Source of the DNA: Roridomyces roridus
Taxonomy: Eukaryota > Basidiomycota > Agaricomycetes > Agaricales > Mycenaceae
Assembly (NCBI GenBank): GCA_029378245.1
Contig: JARKIF010000034.1
Coordinates: forward strand, 519,102 to 583,101
DNA length: 64,000 nucleotides
Direction of reading: 5' to 3'
Below, piece after piece: positions 32,503 through 44,957 of this stretch (the first letter of the stretch is position 1; the number at the start of each line of letters is the position of its first letter). Both the position numbers and the translations under genes were made by a program. Below the pieces are notes generated by a model. The model made no database searches, was not told the origin of the DNA, and worked only from the letters and a program-made list of their open reading frames with translations.

Positions 32503-35500
32503 TCATCCAACGCGCATCTTCTTTGTCGGCTGCACGCTCGCCTTCTCCCCATCCTTCCTCTTCTTACTCCCCCCAGCTGCCCCTTGCCCCCCTTGCGCCG
32601 CCTTCCAATTCCCAAACAGCGTCTGAAACCGTTCCCCAAAGGTCGTCGCAATGACCCCAACCTCCGACTCTGCCCCATTGAACAGCAGGGCATTGTCCAA
32701 CATGAGCTTGATATCCGCCTGAAACGCCTCGACCGTGTCGTACTTGTCGGTCTTGAGCTTCTCGCCGATCGTTTTCAAGTCCCGCGGCTCCTTGATCACG
32801 TCAAAGTACGTGGGGATTCCGAGGACAACAGGGTTCACTGGTTCGAGGAATATCCAGGATCTGTGAAAAGAAAAAAAAAATCAGCACAAGGACAACAACG
32901 ACAAACAAACACGCACATTTGCTCCTGCCCAATGGTCTTCAGGATGCCCTGCAGCCCGCGCTTCTCATGCGCAGAAAGCTTGCGCTCCATCGCCTTGGGC
33001 CACTCCTTCTTGAATACCTTTTCGACCGCCTCGGCGCATTCCCACGGGAACGTAGCGGGAGGGTTGAACGTCCTGCAATTATTGAATACCAGGTCGACGT
33101 CCCGCTTGAAATCCTCCATCGTCTCGTAAACCTGCGCACTGAGATTTTGACTGATGGTCCCAAAGTCCATGGGATGCGCAATCTCTTCAAGGTATCTGAA
33201 GCACCGTGTCAGTTTCAAAATATGTTTTTACGAAGAGGGAGAGTTACGCACGTCGGACACCCATCTATCAGAGGGTCGACAGGTCGGAGGAATATCGCAC
33301 TCTCAGTAAGCTTCATCAACATCTGCAAAAGCTGTTTACACTTCTTCTCGTTGATAGGCATCTCCTGCGACACTGGCGCCGCCGCCGCCTTCCTCGGACG
33401 AGTAGGAGCAGCGCTGGCCGCACGAACCTCCTTTTCCTTGCCTTTGACCGAAGGTATTCGAGGAATTTCCGATGGCGGTTCCGCAGGTGGCTTCGCCTTG
33501 AGCACGATCTTGGGAATAGTAGTAGAAGACGAAGAGGAGGAAGCGGTGGGTGGCGGTGGCGACGCTCGTCCTCTCTTGACCGGCTTCGCGAGCGCGAGGA
33601 TATCTTCTTCCTCCTCCTCTGATATATCCATCTTCTTTCGTTTACTCCCATTGGTAATCACCGAACGCTGACGGACTTTTTCGTGCTTGGACTTTTGCTC
33701 CTCTTCCAGCGCCAGGACCTCTTGGAGAATGTCATGTGATCCGTCGTCCACGTACGGAGGCGGCTCGTCTGGCGGCTCCTGCTCGATGACCAGCGGCTCG
33801 ACTTTGGGTTTCCGCCGCGGTGGCTTTGCAACCTGCTCAGGCCCTGCTTCTTTGGGTTGCGGCGCTTTGAGCTTGATCGTTTGGCGGGATGTCGAAGGCG
33901 TAGGGTCGGGAGCACGGGACACCGGAGGAGCAGGAGGCGGAGGGGGTCTGCGAGAGGCCTCCTTGGCATGCGCAGCTTCCAAAGTCTTGTTGATGATGCT
34001 CCATTCTGTATCAAAGTTCAAGTCCAGTCCAAAGATGACGAACGGGAACACCAACGTTTCTCAAAGAACGTTTCCAAAGCCAATGTCTCATTGTGGGCGT
34101 ATGTCCCAACGGGGTTGTACGCTTTCGCGTTGGACATCATGAGGCCGAAATCGGCTTGGAAAGCGAACCGGTCGGCGTACTTGCCCTGCTCCAGCTTGTG
34201 CGACATGGTGCCCAGATCAATCGGATCTTTGATGACGTCGAAATAGCTTGAGCAGTCATGTCAGTCTCGTACACCGTCAAGTGATCTTCAAGACTTACTT
34301 AGGTGCGTGATCTCGCAGAGGATCGACAGGATGCAGGAAAATCTTCGCGTGCTTGTTAGCCTGCAGCTTCTTCAACGCCGAACGCGTAGCCCGGAGGTCG
34401 TTGACAGACATCCCGGCAGCCTGAGCCCTGGGAGCAGCTCTAGGAGGAGCAGGCTTGGCCGTGGCATGGATTGCCACGCCGTTGGGCTTGGGCGGTTTGG
34501 CCTTGGGTTGCTGCTTGGCTTTTGGAGGTACCGCTGGCACCGCAAAAGTGACCGCTTTGGTTTGAGGCTCCGCACTGGCAATGCGTGGTGTGCGAGCTGC
34601 CGCGGGAGCACCGTTGGGTGTAGACGCGCGAGGTGTGGACGCGACCAGTTTGAGTTTGGGCACGTGATTGGGAATGACGGGACTGGGAGTCGGCCCAGCC
34701 AATCTCAATGGCCGCACCTTTGGAAGGGGTTGCGGCGGGGCTTCGATGGTCGGTGTGACTGGGATGTGTATCTTGACCGTCACCGTCGGCAGGGTCTCCT
34801 CCACGGGCTTGATCAGAAGATCTGCCATCTTCAAAAGACACCATCGAACTTGATGGTCCATGGAAGGGTCCAGCGCAAGCGGCATCATGAGTTCCCGGAA
34901 GATCTCATTCTTTCCGACTTCCTTGTCCTTCCGTAAAGCCTTGAGCATGCTTTCCAACTCGCTCTTCCTCGACTCTTTGTTCTTTTCGTTGACAGAACCA
35001 TCCTCTTCGATCAGCACTTCAGTTTCTTTCGAGTTGAGCGACTTCATCTCGCCCATCTGAACAAGGAGGGCCAAGCTCGTGGATGCACTGCGCGCGACAT
35101 GTCGCCGAATGATTCTCGAAGGGTCGTGTGCCATGACCGCAAGAACGTAGTGCATGATCGAAGGGGTGTACCACTTGGTCAGGAAGAGTCCGTCAAACGC
35201 TGCAATTCGGACTTGGGTATAATTTCCTTGCCTGAATAGTCGGTTAGTTGTTTGCTCACGTGTTTCGTGAACGCCACTTACCGTGTCAGGGGAAAGAACG
35301 TCAGCGGCGCGCTCGGGATGAGATTGGAAACCATCAGGACGGTATAAAACTTGATGAATATGAGCCCTGCTGTCAAGAAGAGAAAGTAAAAAGATGATAC
35401 CTCAAGAGCAGCGATAGTGACATTGTTATGCGTCGAAGGAATGAGCCGGTCCATGGTTCGGTAACGATCGACTTCCGCTAAAGCCTGCTTGAGGAGATCG

Positions 35501-38500
35501 GCATCTTCCTCGTTGTACTCGGAGCGAACTTCGGATGGCAAAAGTTCTCCTCGTTCCGGGGGAGAGGTCGACACCGTAGCGTAGGCTGCGGAAGATATTA
35601 TGGTACAGATATAGTATCCATCGGCGTACTGGAACCTCGAGGTCAAGAGGTGCGAAGGAAGAAAAGAGAATAATGCTGACAGTGTTAGAAGTATTATCGT
35701 TATATCGCAGCTGGTCGATTAAGAATTTCCGGACCACGGACGGGGTTTTTCCATTCTCAAAGCGGATGCGCGAAATGGCGTTTATAAGGCTCTGCAATCA
35801 CGACAATCAGCGTCAAATAGGTAACAACAGATTGAAGAGCTGACCTTGCGAACAAAATACTCGGAAAGGTCAGAAAAATCGTTCGGTTTTGGAACATAAG
35901 TGTGGGCGAAGAGGTCTTGATTAGGGTTCTCGGGATCGTAACAGTAGCGAAGGAATAATTTGAAGAGATGAAATAAACCCAAGTATTTTAGCTTGGGTAT
36001 CGAGCACTGGAAACGGCGTCAAAGGATATCGGAATAATAGATGTGGACCATACATTCACAAGCGCCAACGCAGCTTCACAGCGAATGCGATAGAAATAAT
36101 TTGACACGAGCACCGTCTTGGTCAGGGTGCTTGATACGATCGCGGTAGGCTGCTGGGCCAGGGCGTGTAATGCCTGAGACGACAAGTGAGTAATAAGAAG
36201 ACAACTGAACGGCTATGATATACCTCGAGTTGCGCGACGACATCCCGATCCCTTTGCAGTTGTGAGACCCACATAAAGTCAGGCTGCTCAAACTTGAGAG
36301 TGGCAATCCACTCAAAGTCGGCATCCATCCGAATCCATTCGTACGTGGCTCCGCTCATAGCGGTCTCGTCCTCCTCAGTCCAGTCCTCGACCTTCCAGTT
36401 ATTCCGTTCGCTCTCCTTCTCCCAGATCTCGAGCCCAAAACCCATATCCACCATACCCATGGCTTCCGCAGCCTCGGTATCACCTTCGGCGGCCGCTTGA
36501 GCAGCAGCCTGCCTAGCCAAATACCGCTTGGTGTTCCTCCGCACGCGCTTGTACTTTGTGTTGAAGGGCACCTCGTAACGCTTGAACCCGGATTGAATAT
36601 CCAACACGTGTTCATACGGAGTACCATCGGCCTCGTGGATCCGCACCGTCATCTGGCCTTCGAAACAAGCCACAGGTTTGTACAGGACCATCGTGTGTTC
36701 AATCTTCTCGAGGGCGGTATACGCCGGACAATCTTGCCGCATAGTAATCTCCACCGCCATCTTCTTCCTGTTGAAACTGGCCGAGAAACCAAAGGACGGA
36801 CATCCGCTCCCGTAAATCCACTGGTCCGCAAAAGTCCGGGGATCGACGCCGCTGACCTTCCGACATGTCCGAAGGAACATATGGGTCGAAATGGTGTTGC
36901 TTTCGCCAGTCAACGCGGAGAGGAATATCTTGGGCAGGACACGTGACAGCCCGAGGGAAGTGCCACTTTTGCCTAACTTCCTATCCAGGATGTGCAGCAC
37001 AAGAGGAGCCTTCAAGTTGATGAAAGGCAACTCGTCTGGAGGCTCCAGTTTCGTCGGCTGGCAAATTGGAGGCATCAAACCCCGATCTCGTTCAGCCACC
37101 CGTTGCATGTCCTTCTTCAACCGGAATCGGTACTCGTTATTCCCAAGGAGTTTCTTCATGAACAAACCCGTTATGTACAGCGCGAGTCCGTTGACCAGCC
37201 AAGTGTCGGACCAGGCTCTCGGCTGTATGTTGATCCCTACCCACTGGCAGGCCAGCGCGTGACAGAGGGCATGCCGTGTCTCGAGAGACTGCTCGATAGC
37301 ATCCTCTCCATGCAGAAAATCATTACTGAAGATGGTCAACGTGGAGCTGTCGAATCGCTGGGTGGGCATTTCGTCGACAAATACGAGCTTGTAAGAGCCA
37401 AACGGATAGGAACCAAAGTCCGAGGCGTAGAAGCTCATCGCGGAGCGGAGGGAAACCGTCGACGTCGTGAGGAGGGATTCGTGCCCCGGGAGGCAGAAGG
37501 CGTACATGGGAGGCTGGGTGGAGGTACCGTCGTCGGCAATGTGATCCAGAGGTATGGAATACATATGGAAAGGGCCGGCTGCGAACGCAATGTGTTGCAC
37601 CGAGGTGAGAACGGCCTGCGAGAACAAGAAGATGGTCTTGTGCGAGCTATGAGGGTGTGCAACCTGTGGCGGATGAGTCAAAGCAGCTTGAGAAGTCATA
37701 ATAACGCACCTGCTCGACCAATTCCCCACTGCATACGACTAAAGTCGGACTTGCGTCGATGGGCTGATCCTCATCGAGGGGTATTTCCTCGAGATACCGC
37801 GGTACAACAAACTCGAACTCCCAAGTGCACTTTTCCCAGAGATTGTCAATGCAAGGAACCCAGCAACGCGCGGCGTCGGGAGAGGAAGGAGTCGTGTAAG
37901 CATGCGGAACACGCTGTTGCAAGCTATGAGCAACTCGGTACCCGCGCCGCAGAATGAACACGCACGTAAGGATATGACTCGGTCGCAGTGACGAATTGGA
38001 ACCCATCCGCGGGATTTCGAAGGCTATATGCAATATGGATAGCTATTGGAGCGAATTCCGGGACAGCCTGCGCTTGCGGTGTAGCTCTGGAAGCCTGTGG
38101 TTCCGGAGTCGCCACTGGACTAGGCTGAGAATGAATGCCGCCGAAATGGCGCAAGAACGCACCTTCGCGAGTGACTGTGTTTCCCGAATACTTCAAAGCC
38201 ACCTCCACCGGAATAGCAATCGACAACTCGCCCTCCTCACTCTCCTGCAAAGCCGAATACAACTTGCGCTTGAGCTCCGGATGACGGTGGCAGTCGAGCG
38301 GCTGGTCAGGAGCTCCGACGGAAATGTTGGAGAGAGGGTCGTGGTGGATGAATTCGGCCGGGAGGCTCGCCACAGTGACAGTGTGGATCGCTGAGCAAGA
38401 GTGGTGAATACGAAGGACCCGGAAGGGAGTTCTGCCTACTGCATTGACGAGAGTGGAGATGGATAGTCCTGAGCTCGCTGCTCGTCGGGACTATGGTGAT

Positions 38501-38725
38501 TTCGGTGTAGCCCTACGACGAAATGAGATGGGATACACAAGACAAGAATGGGGCGCGTCATACCCAGAAACACCCGGAGAAGTCAATCTCCAAAACGACC
38601 TTTTGGTGACTAGTAGATAGCAGAGAGAAATGTCAGCCAAGAGCGTGTTGAACGACGAGAAATGGGACGTATATAGAGAAGCCACGACGTGTTTGTTCCC
38701 TCTGAGCGTTGGTTTTGCTGTCCAT
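32503..38725 (-). CDS. TAF2: TFIID subunit TAF2 with three C-terminal bromodomains
   Basis: A long multi-intron gene (roughly 1,750 aa). The N-terminal M1-aminopeptidase-like part runs through HSRQC/IHTVTVASLPAEF, CWVPCIDNLWEKCTWEFEF, SYPFGSYKLVFVDE and WLVNGLALYI. The zinc site is degenerate (HALCH in place of HEXXH), as expected for TAF2, which is not a peptidase. ARM/HEAT-like repeats and a long Pro/Ala/Lys linker follow. Three bromodomains end the protein, at about 34030-34360, 32990-33340 and 32540-32870. Each keeps the acetyl-lysine-binding Asn (YNPVG, FNPPA, FNGAE). TAF2 binds initiator DNA in TFIID. The intron at 38391-38439 joins RQC to IHTV. The first exon is uncertain; the ATG at 38725 is the best candidate but its splice junction is not resolved. 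Confidence 0.85.
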
Positions 38726-38901
38726 TGTGGCCTAGCAACGACCAGGCCACTTCTAACGCGTTGCTGCCGCGGAATGGAGAGTGTAATGGTGCAGAGGACG
38801 GTTGGAGGTCAAGTTCACCACTGAGGGTGCATGAGGGCAGCCACAAAGTGATTCAAACACCGCCCTGATATAGAAATTTCCTGCTTCCTACCCTCATCTC
38901 G

Positions 38902-40610
38902 ATGCCTCCCAAATCCATCTTTCGTCGCCCCGGTGCTCAGCATTTCCAGCTGGTACATCGGTCCCAACGAGATCCTCTCATCCACGACCCGGACGCCAGT
39001 CCGCATGTATTAAAACCTGTCATCCGCGAAAATGAGAAGAAGGGGAAATCTCGTGCCGAGCTCGAGCAGATTCTGCCACAGTCTGCTCTTTCTACGAATA
39101 CCGGAGAGGCCTCACTATATGGCGTGTACTATGACGACTCGGAATACGACTACATGCAACATCTTCGTCCGGTCGGCGTCCAGGAAGACGGAGTGGAGAG
39201 CGTCTTGATGGAAGCCGCCCCGAAAAAAGGCAAACCGAAAGGGATTGCTCTCAAAGACCTCCCTGACGGCGTCTTGCCCTCCACATCCGAGTTGCCCCGG
39301 ACGTATGAATCTCAGCAAGCTATCCCTGCGAGCATCTCAGGTTTCCAACCTGATATGGACCCCCATTTGCGGCAGGTGCTGGATGCCCTGGAGGACGACG
39401 CATTTGTGGAGGACAGTCTCGAGGATGATTTCTTTGGAGAGCTCGTAGCGGACGGTGAGCGGGGCAGCGATGACGAATTCGACTTCGAGTTTTCGGAGCA
39501 TGGAGTGGACGGGGCGGTCGAAGAGGAGGAATTGGATGAAGATGCGGGGTGGGAGGCCAGATTTGCGCAGTTCAAAAAGGTCAAGTCGGGCGCTGGGGCA
39601 GGAAGTGAAGACGGCTTCGCCAACTCCGAGGGTGGCGATACCATTGGGAGATTGCCTGAAATGTCTGTTATCGGTGGCAAGGGGAAGAAGCGCCGTAAGG
39701 GTACCAGTGATGCATCTGGGTACAGCATGAGCAGTTCTTCGATGTATCGCAACGAAGCTCTGCAAACGTTGGACGAGCGGTTTGATCAGGTATGTGCCAA
39801 TCATTACGCCGCGCTCTTCGTTGACGATTCACAGATGATACTAAAACAATACAACTCTGACGAGGAAGAGTCTGAGGAACTCTCTGAGGAGGATGACGAC
39901 GACGACGACGCGCCACAGCTCATAACATCACGAGAAGATTTCGAGTCCATGATGGACGAATTCTTAAACGACTATGAGATCCTGGGCCGCAAAATGAAGC
40001 AGAAACTCGAGGGTGATAGCGGAGCGGCCAAGTTGGACACCCTTCGTCGGGCCATGGGCCAGGATGAGCGAGTCCGACTGGAGAACGAAGGAGAGGACGA
40101 AGAGGGCGACGACATGCTGATGCCGCTGGACATTGACGACCGCCAAGACCGATGGGATTGTGAAACCATACTGAGTGAGCTCCCTCCATCCATCTGACAT
40201 TTCACTAAATGCAATACACAGCGACTTATTCCAACCTGGAGAACCATCCCCGCCTAATCCGCGCTCGGGATGTGAACGCGCCTAAAAAGGCGCCCGTACC
40301 CAAGATCCACCTCGACCCCCGCACGGGTTTCCCCACGGTCACCGCTGTGGACCCGAAACCCAAGGGCCGGGTGTCCTTTGGCTCAGACTCTGACTCCGAG
40401 TCTTCCGATGAAGACCGACCTCGCGTTCAGACGATAAAGCGGGACAAGAATGAATCAAAGGAGGACAAGAAGGCGCGAAAAGCTGCTGTGAAGGAGGAGC
40501 GGCAAGTGCGGCGGGCGGATAAAAAGGCCACGAAAGAGATGTTCGGGGCCGAGTTGAAGACACAAAAGAGGACCGTAGAGAACAAGGAACGACGGCTGAA
40601 GAGCTTGTAG
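38902..40610 (+). CDS. LTV1: ribosome biogenesis protein LTV1
   Basis: Three exons (38902-39789, 39835-40174, 40222-40610) give 538 aa. LTV1 escorts pre-40S subunits out of the nucleus and helps place Rps3/uS3. Signatures: the N-terminal FRRPGAQHFQLVHRSQRDPL, then YDDSEYDYMQHLR, the acidic middle (VEEEELDEDAG), ERFDQ, SREDFESMMDEFLNDYEILG, and the Lys/Arg-rich C-terminal helix KEDKKARKAAVKEERQVRR. A 45-bp intron without stop (39790-39834) would otherwise add 15 spurious residues. It shares a 176-bp divergent promoter with TAF2. Confidence 0.93.
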
Positions 40611-40653
40611 AAATACATCGCATTATTAGATACACTAAAATGTGAGCGACGGC

Positions 40654-41538
40654 CTACTCCTCGTCCATCGCAACATCCTCCTCTAAATGTGACAATACAT
40701 CCATGGCCGCAGTCGCCTTCCTGATCACCTCTGCGTTGAGCGCCAGGTCCGGAAACGCCTGCTCGCCTCCATCCTTGGAAAGCAGTTGGGATAATGCCCA
40801 ATTGAGATACCCCGTCTTGCCCATCTCCCATTGTCGTTTCCCGGCCTCGGTATGCCTGAGTTGCGAAATGGCAGCCGTCGTAGTGGGCTGGAGCTCAGGC
40901 AGGGTGGACACGGACTCGTGCATTTCCATCAAACGCGTAGGGAGCGTTTGACCCGTCTGCAACATGGGTTCCAACGGCGCGAGACGCTTGTAAATCGTTC
41001 GTCTTGAACGAAGCGTACGGTCCATCTCCGTGTTCTTGCGTGCGAGCTGTGTCCTCAACCTCCATTGCTACATGTCCTATGTCAGCCAACGCGAAGAAAG
41101 ACACGCGAGACTCACTGCTTCCAACCGATTCGACAGTTCCTCAATCTCATCCAATAGCTCCCTCTCTCGTCCCGTTGGAATGGTAAGATCCAACCCCTCG
41201 TGATGCGGCATGACGATGGGCAACGCCGCTGGGACAGCAAATATATTCCGCAGACACCACGCCTCGAAAAAGTCAAAGGCAACGTCGGTGTGGAACTCGA
41301 GCAGAGTTTGGAAGGCCACTAGCCCCTGCTCAATTTCTTGCATGCCCTCCCCGCCTTCCGGTACCCCATTCTGTTCGGCGCGTTGTAGTAAAAAGTCCTC
41401 GAGCCCGTTTACTCCGTCCTGGACAGCGTGGTTGGCGGCATTGATGATATCGTCCAGGAGCAATTGAGGAGAAAAGCCGACAATTTCTGTCAGCACTAGA
41501 GGGTGTACGAGTTCTGGAGGCGTGTCTTCGGTAGACAT
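40654..41538 (-). CDS. MIS12: kinetochore protein Mis12/Mtw1
   Basis: Two exons (41116-41538, 40654-41067) give 278 aa. The Mis12 family core is visible near the N-terminus: EIVGFSPQLLLDDIINAANHAV followed by GVNGLEDFLLQ. The rest is long coiled-coil helix (RERELLDEIEELSNRLEA, RLRTQLARKNTEMDRTL). Mis12 is the core of the MIND complex, linking the inner kinetochore to Ndc80. The 48-bp intron splits the coiled coil. It converges with LTV1; the two stop codons are about 45 bp apart. Confidence 0.85.
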
Positions 41539-41914
41539 GATAGAGACGCGTTGGTTACAGGTTGGTACATCAACAAGTCGCGTTCACGTCAACAAGAGCA
41601 AATGTGCAAATGATCCGGTTCTTTTGAGTGATAACCCTCGCTTGAACTTCTGCATCCCACACAGGCCTTTTTGTCAGTAAACACAACGTAGCTCCTCAAG
41701 TCAGCAATCGCGTTGCCTCTCTCGGTCTCTGTTTCTTTTTGCTGGCAGCTGTAGTGTTTAGAAAGGTGTGTTCCTTGCGTTCCTTGCATTGTGCGACGTG
41801 CTCATAGTAACGATTCAATCAAGTCCAGTAGTGTCAAGCATCGAATCCAATTTATTTCACAAAACATGAAGTACTACTATGCGCCGAAAAGAAAGAAGAA
41901 CAAACCCTGCGATA

Positions 41915-42525
41915 TTAACGTGCTATTGGTCGACCCGAAGGTCTTAAGCCTGGGGGCCCACGACAAGGGTGCACGAGGGTTGCGAACCCACCCCCAGGAA
42001 AATCCTCGACAGCCCCCCGGTCTGCGTCAACTACATGGTCGTCAGTCAATGCGAACTAGAAGAAGATGGTGAAAGACATACCGGAAGGCCAGCCACGACC
42101 TGCTAGGTTCGAGGGAGGGGCATGGGTAGGGTGTCCGGGCTTGTCACCGCGCTCAAATCGCGCCACCACCTGCACCTCTGGCGTGAGCTACGATGGACCT
42201 CCCGGTGGTCACCGTTTGTGCTCTATTTCGGCGTCAGTCAGAGTCGCTGGATGGGGAGCAAAGGACGTACCGTATGGCCTGCCGTGGCCCGCCAGTTCGA
42301 GGGAAGGGGCATGGGTAGGGTGTCCGGGCTTGTCACCGCGCTCAAATCGCGCCACCACCTTCACCTCGGGCAGTTTGTGCGACGAAGGCCTCCCGGTAGC
42401 CGACGCTATACGCCATTGTTTAGGGGGGAAAGCAACACAACACAAAAGCAAAACGAAAGCAAAGTCTTGAGGTCTGTGGAGAACGGTGTTGACGACGGCC
42501 AGCCTGCAAACAATCAGCTCGACGG
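41915..42525 (-). pseudogene. Rep-B2, Rep copy lacking its first exon
   Basis: This copy is closest to Rep-A: it has both units with VVARFE and GDKPGHPTHAP and the same C-terminal exon ending in PIAR. Its first exon and promoter are replaced by the 3' end of Rep-B1, directly after the Rep-B1 stop codon. Without its own start it is likely silent or read only as part of a Rep-B1 transcript. Confidence 0.55.
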
Positions 42526-42559
42526 AACGGACGCAGGCGGACGCACCTTGACTGCGAGA

Positions 42560-43129
42560 TTAACGTGCTATTGGTCGACTCGAAGGTCTCAAGCCTGGGG
42601 GCCCACGACAAGGGTGCACGAGGGTTGCGAACCCACCCCCAGGAACCGCCTCGACAGCCCCGCCCCGTGTCTGTGTCTGCATGGTCGTCGTCAGCCATGG
42701 TCCCAAAAGAATGGAGGACGTACCATTAGCGTCTGGTGGTAGGCGGTTGGCGAGGGATGGGGCATTAGGTGGTCTGGGCTTGTCCACCGTCACGTCATGC
42801 TCACTTCCCCGTTTCCGAGGTTGCGTTGGCTCTTGCGTGCGACCACCACCCCTCTGGCCGCGAGCCTGCGTGGCTCCCAGTGCACCACGCAGCGCTCCTG
42901 TTGGGGGGAGTATGATACCAGGTTCGGGCAGCTGTGAAAACAAAACGAAAGCAATGCGAAAGCGACGTCAGTATCCCGGGGTCTTGAGGTCTGTGGACAA
43001 CACTCTTGACGACGGCCAGCCTGCAAACAATCAGTACGACGGTGCAGGAGCAGGCGGACGCACCTCGCCACTGTCCTCGTCGGCGTTGAAGATGCTTGAG
43101 GGAGGACGGTGGTGGGAGAGACGAGGCAT
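42560..43129 (-). CDS. Rep-B1, diverged Rep protein
   Basis: Starts at the same MPRLSHHRPPSS as Rep-A; exon 1 (43064-43129) has the same 66 nt and the same GTGCGT donor. It then diverges. One unit with DKPRPPNAPSLAN stands in place of the GDKPGHPTHAPS repeats, preceded by a Gly/Arg-rich stretch (ARGQRGGGRTQE). The C-terminal GGGFATLVHPC and PIAR end is kept. Exon joins between exon 1 and the unit are not fully resolved, so the protein length (about 140-160 aa) is uncertain. Divergently transcribed from TM-B. Confidence 0.45.
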
Positions 43130-43485
43130 GAGAGCCTGGGGAATTAGAGGTCGGGCATCGTTTCTTATATACATATTTCTTCATTCTACGCTATCTTGAG
43201 ATGGCGGATGTAATTTTCTATCCGCACCGATCGAAAACGTTAACTTTTGAATAAAACCGCTCTAGAGGACGTTTGGCTCATAGCGAGGACGCGAAAAAAA
43301 CGCAGAAAGACGCAGAACTATGTATTGAGTGATACATCAACGCGACTTGGTCCCAGCTTGGCAGGAAGATGCGCTATGCGACTTTGATGCTCTCCATACT
43401 TGTTCCAATCGCAATGTCTCAAGATAGCGCAAACGTATAAAAGCCAGCCCAGCCAAACGACACTCTCTCATCTTTACCCAGAACC
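43130..43485. promoter_or_regulatory. bidirectional TM-B/Rep-B1 promoter
   Basis: Exactly 356 bp between start codons, as in block A. TM-B has TATAAAAG at 43436-43443 with TCTCAAGATAGCG at 43417-43429. Rep-B1 has TATATAAG (minus strand, about 43164-43171) with the same 13-base element on the minus strand at 43189-43201. Confidence 0.75.
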
Positions 43486-44957
43486 ATGACCACCACCAAC
43501 GTCCTGCTCGTCTTTATCGCCTTCCTGGCTGGGCAACTGTTCAACGCTGTCTGCTCCGGCCTCGCCCACCCTCAGGCCGTCAACAGCGCCCTTGCTGCAC
43601 CTGGCGGGTGGTCGCTCTCGTCTGTTATTGTCCTCGTCATCGCTGTCCTCGTCATCCATGACTTGGTCATTCTCGCTCTCGTCTGGTGGCTCTTCACCCG
43701 TCGCAACCACAAGTCTCCAATTCCATCGACTACTCTCCTCCTCCCCTGCCGTCCACCTCTGCTCCTGCCGCCAAAGCCGCGTCTCCTTCTCTTGCCACCG
43801 CCTGTTCCAAGCCCGGGTCTGAACATTCGCCTTCCAATTCCACGGTGGATGTTCTCGTTGCAAGTTTACTTTGGTATGTTCGCTTTCCATTGCGTTGCTC
43901 AGTACTGATGCTTTGCATGCAGCTCCTCGCCCTCAACGTGCTGTCATGGCGCATCAAGGCAACCAGCTCATCGTTGGGATCGTATGGCAGGCTCTCGCTA
44001 CTATCAAGGCGCACAAGCTCGAGAAGATGCAGGTTGTCAAGCATGAATACCCCTGGCGTTCCATTCCTCGGCCCCTTGGTTTCAGAGGTATCCATCTTGG
44101 ACCAGGTATGCTTGTGGCCTTTTAGCTTATGTTCATACTAACGCTCGTCCTCGCAGTGTTTCGTCTGTCGCCTTCTCTGTTGGCGCCTCAAGACATCTCC
44201 AGAATTCTTGATCTCGTCGGTACTACTCTCGTGGGTCTCCGGACTTCAACGATCCTCAAGACCGTCGCTTGGACTCTTCAAGACGACTCTGTAACACTCG
44301 TCAACGAGAGCCCGACTGCAAGTTTCGTGGAGGAGAAGGTGTCCATCCTCAAGTCTCCACCGGCGTTCCACTCGTCTCGTTTGGAGCTCGCCAGCCGTCT
44401 GGCAGCAGCCGCAAGGTCCCGAAAGGCGGCCAATCCAGTCGTCCATCAATCTCCACCACCCCCAAACCCTGCGCTGCCTCCGTATGCTCAAGAGGAGAAG
44501 ACCTACCGCCGTGCTCCACCGACTCGCCCGTCGCTCGTCTCCCTATTGGAGCAAACCCCTTTCGACCTGCTACGTGAGAGGTTTAGTCGACCAACGCAGC
44601 GCGAGCAATCCGAGGAGCCGTATGCGTTTATCGAGGAAGTCGAGGATGAGCACGATGACGAGGGGTCGTTGTCGGGCGACAGTGACAACGCAGAGCTCTT
44701 CTCATATGAAGCCTTTGCAGATGATATTCAGAATGGTGCTCTATTCGATTTGCCTAGCGGCCCGAGCCTGCCCACGTTTGGTATGTCTTTCTCCTCGTCA
44801 TTCGTTGCTTGTCTCTGACAATTCCTCAACAGACATAAGCCGACCCCCGTCGCTGTCGAACATCGCGGCTCGATTCACCACTAGTCGTTCTCGACCCAGT
44901 ACATCGCGGATGGCGATGCTCGCTCGTCTTCGCCACCCGGCGTCGACTTGCGCCTAA
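43486..44957 (+). CDS. membrane protein TM-B, unknown family
   Basis: Four exons (43486-43873, 43923-44105, 44157-44780, 44833-44957) give 439 aa. Exons 1 and 4 have the same length as in TM-A, and the middle exons differ only by multiples of three. The two N-terminal hydrophobic helices are nearly identical to TM-A. The second exon is more diverged, and the acidic tract (FIEEVEDEHDDEG) and basic tail are kept. Length changes by whole codons and frame retention in both copies indicate functional proteins. Role unknown; probably an endomembrane or plasma-membrane protein with a cytosolic acidic domain. Confidence 0.75.

Noticed and set aside
42122..42742. 206-codon plus-strand frame in block B, and its counterpart in block A
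   Set aside because: It runs antisense to the Rep exons. The Rep strand has TATA boxes, splice signals with CTGAC branch sites and a frame kept by compensating indels; this strand has none of these.
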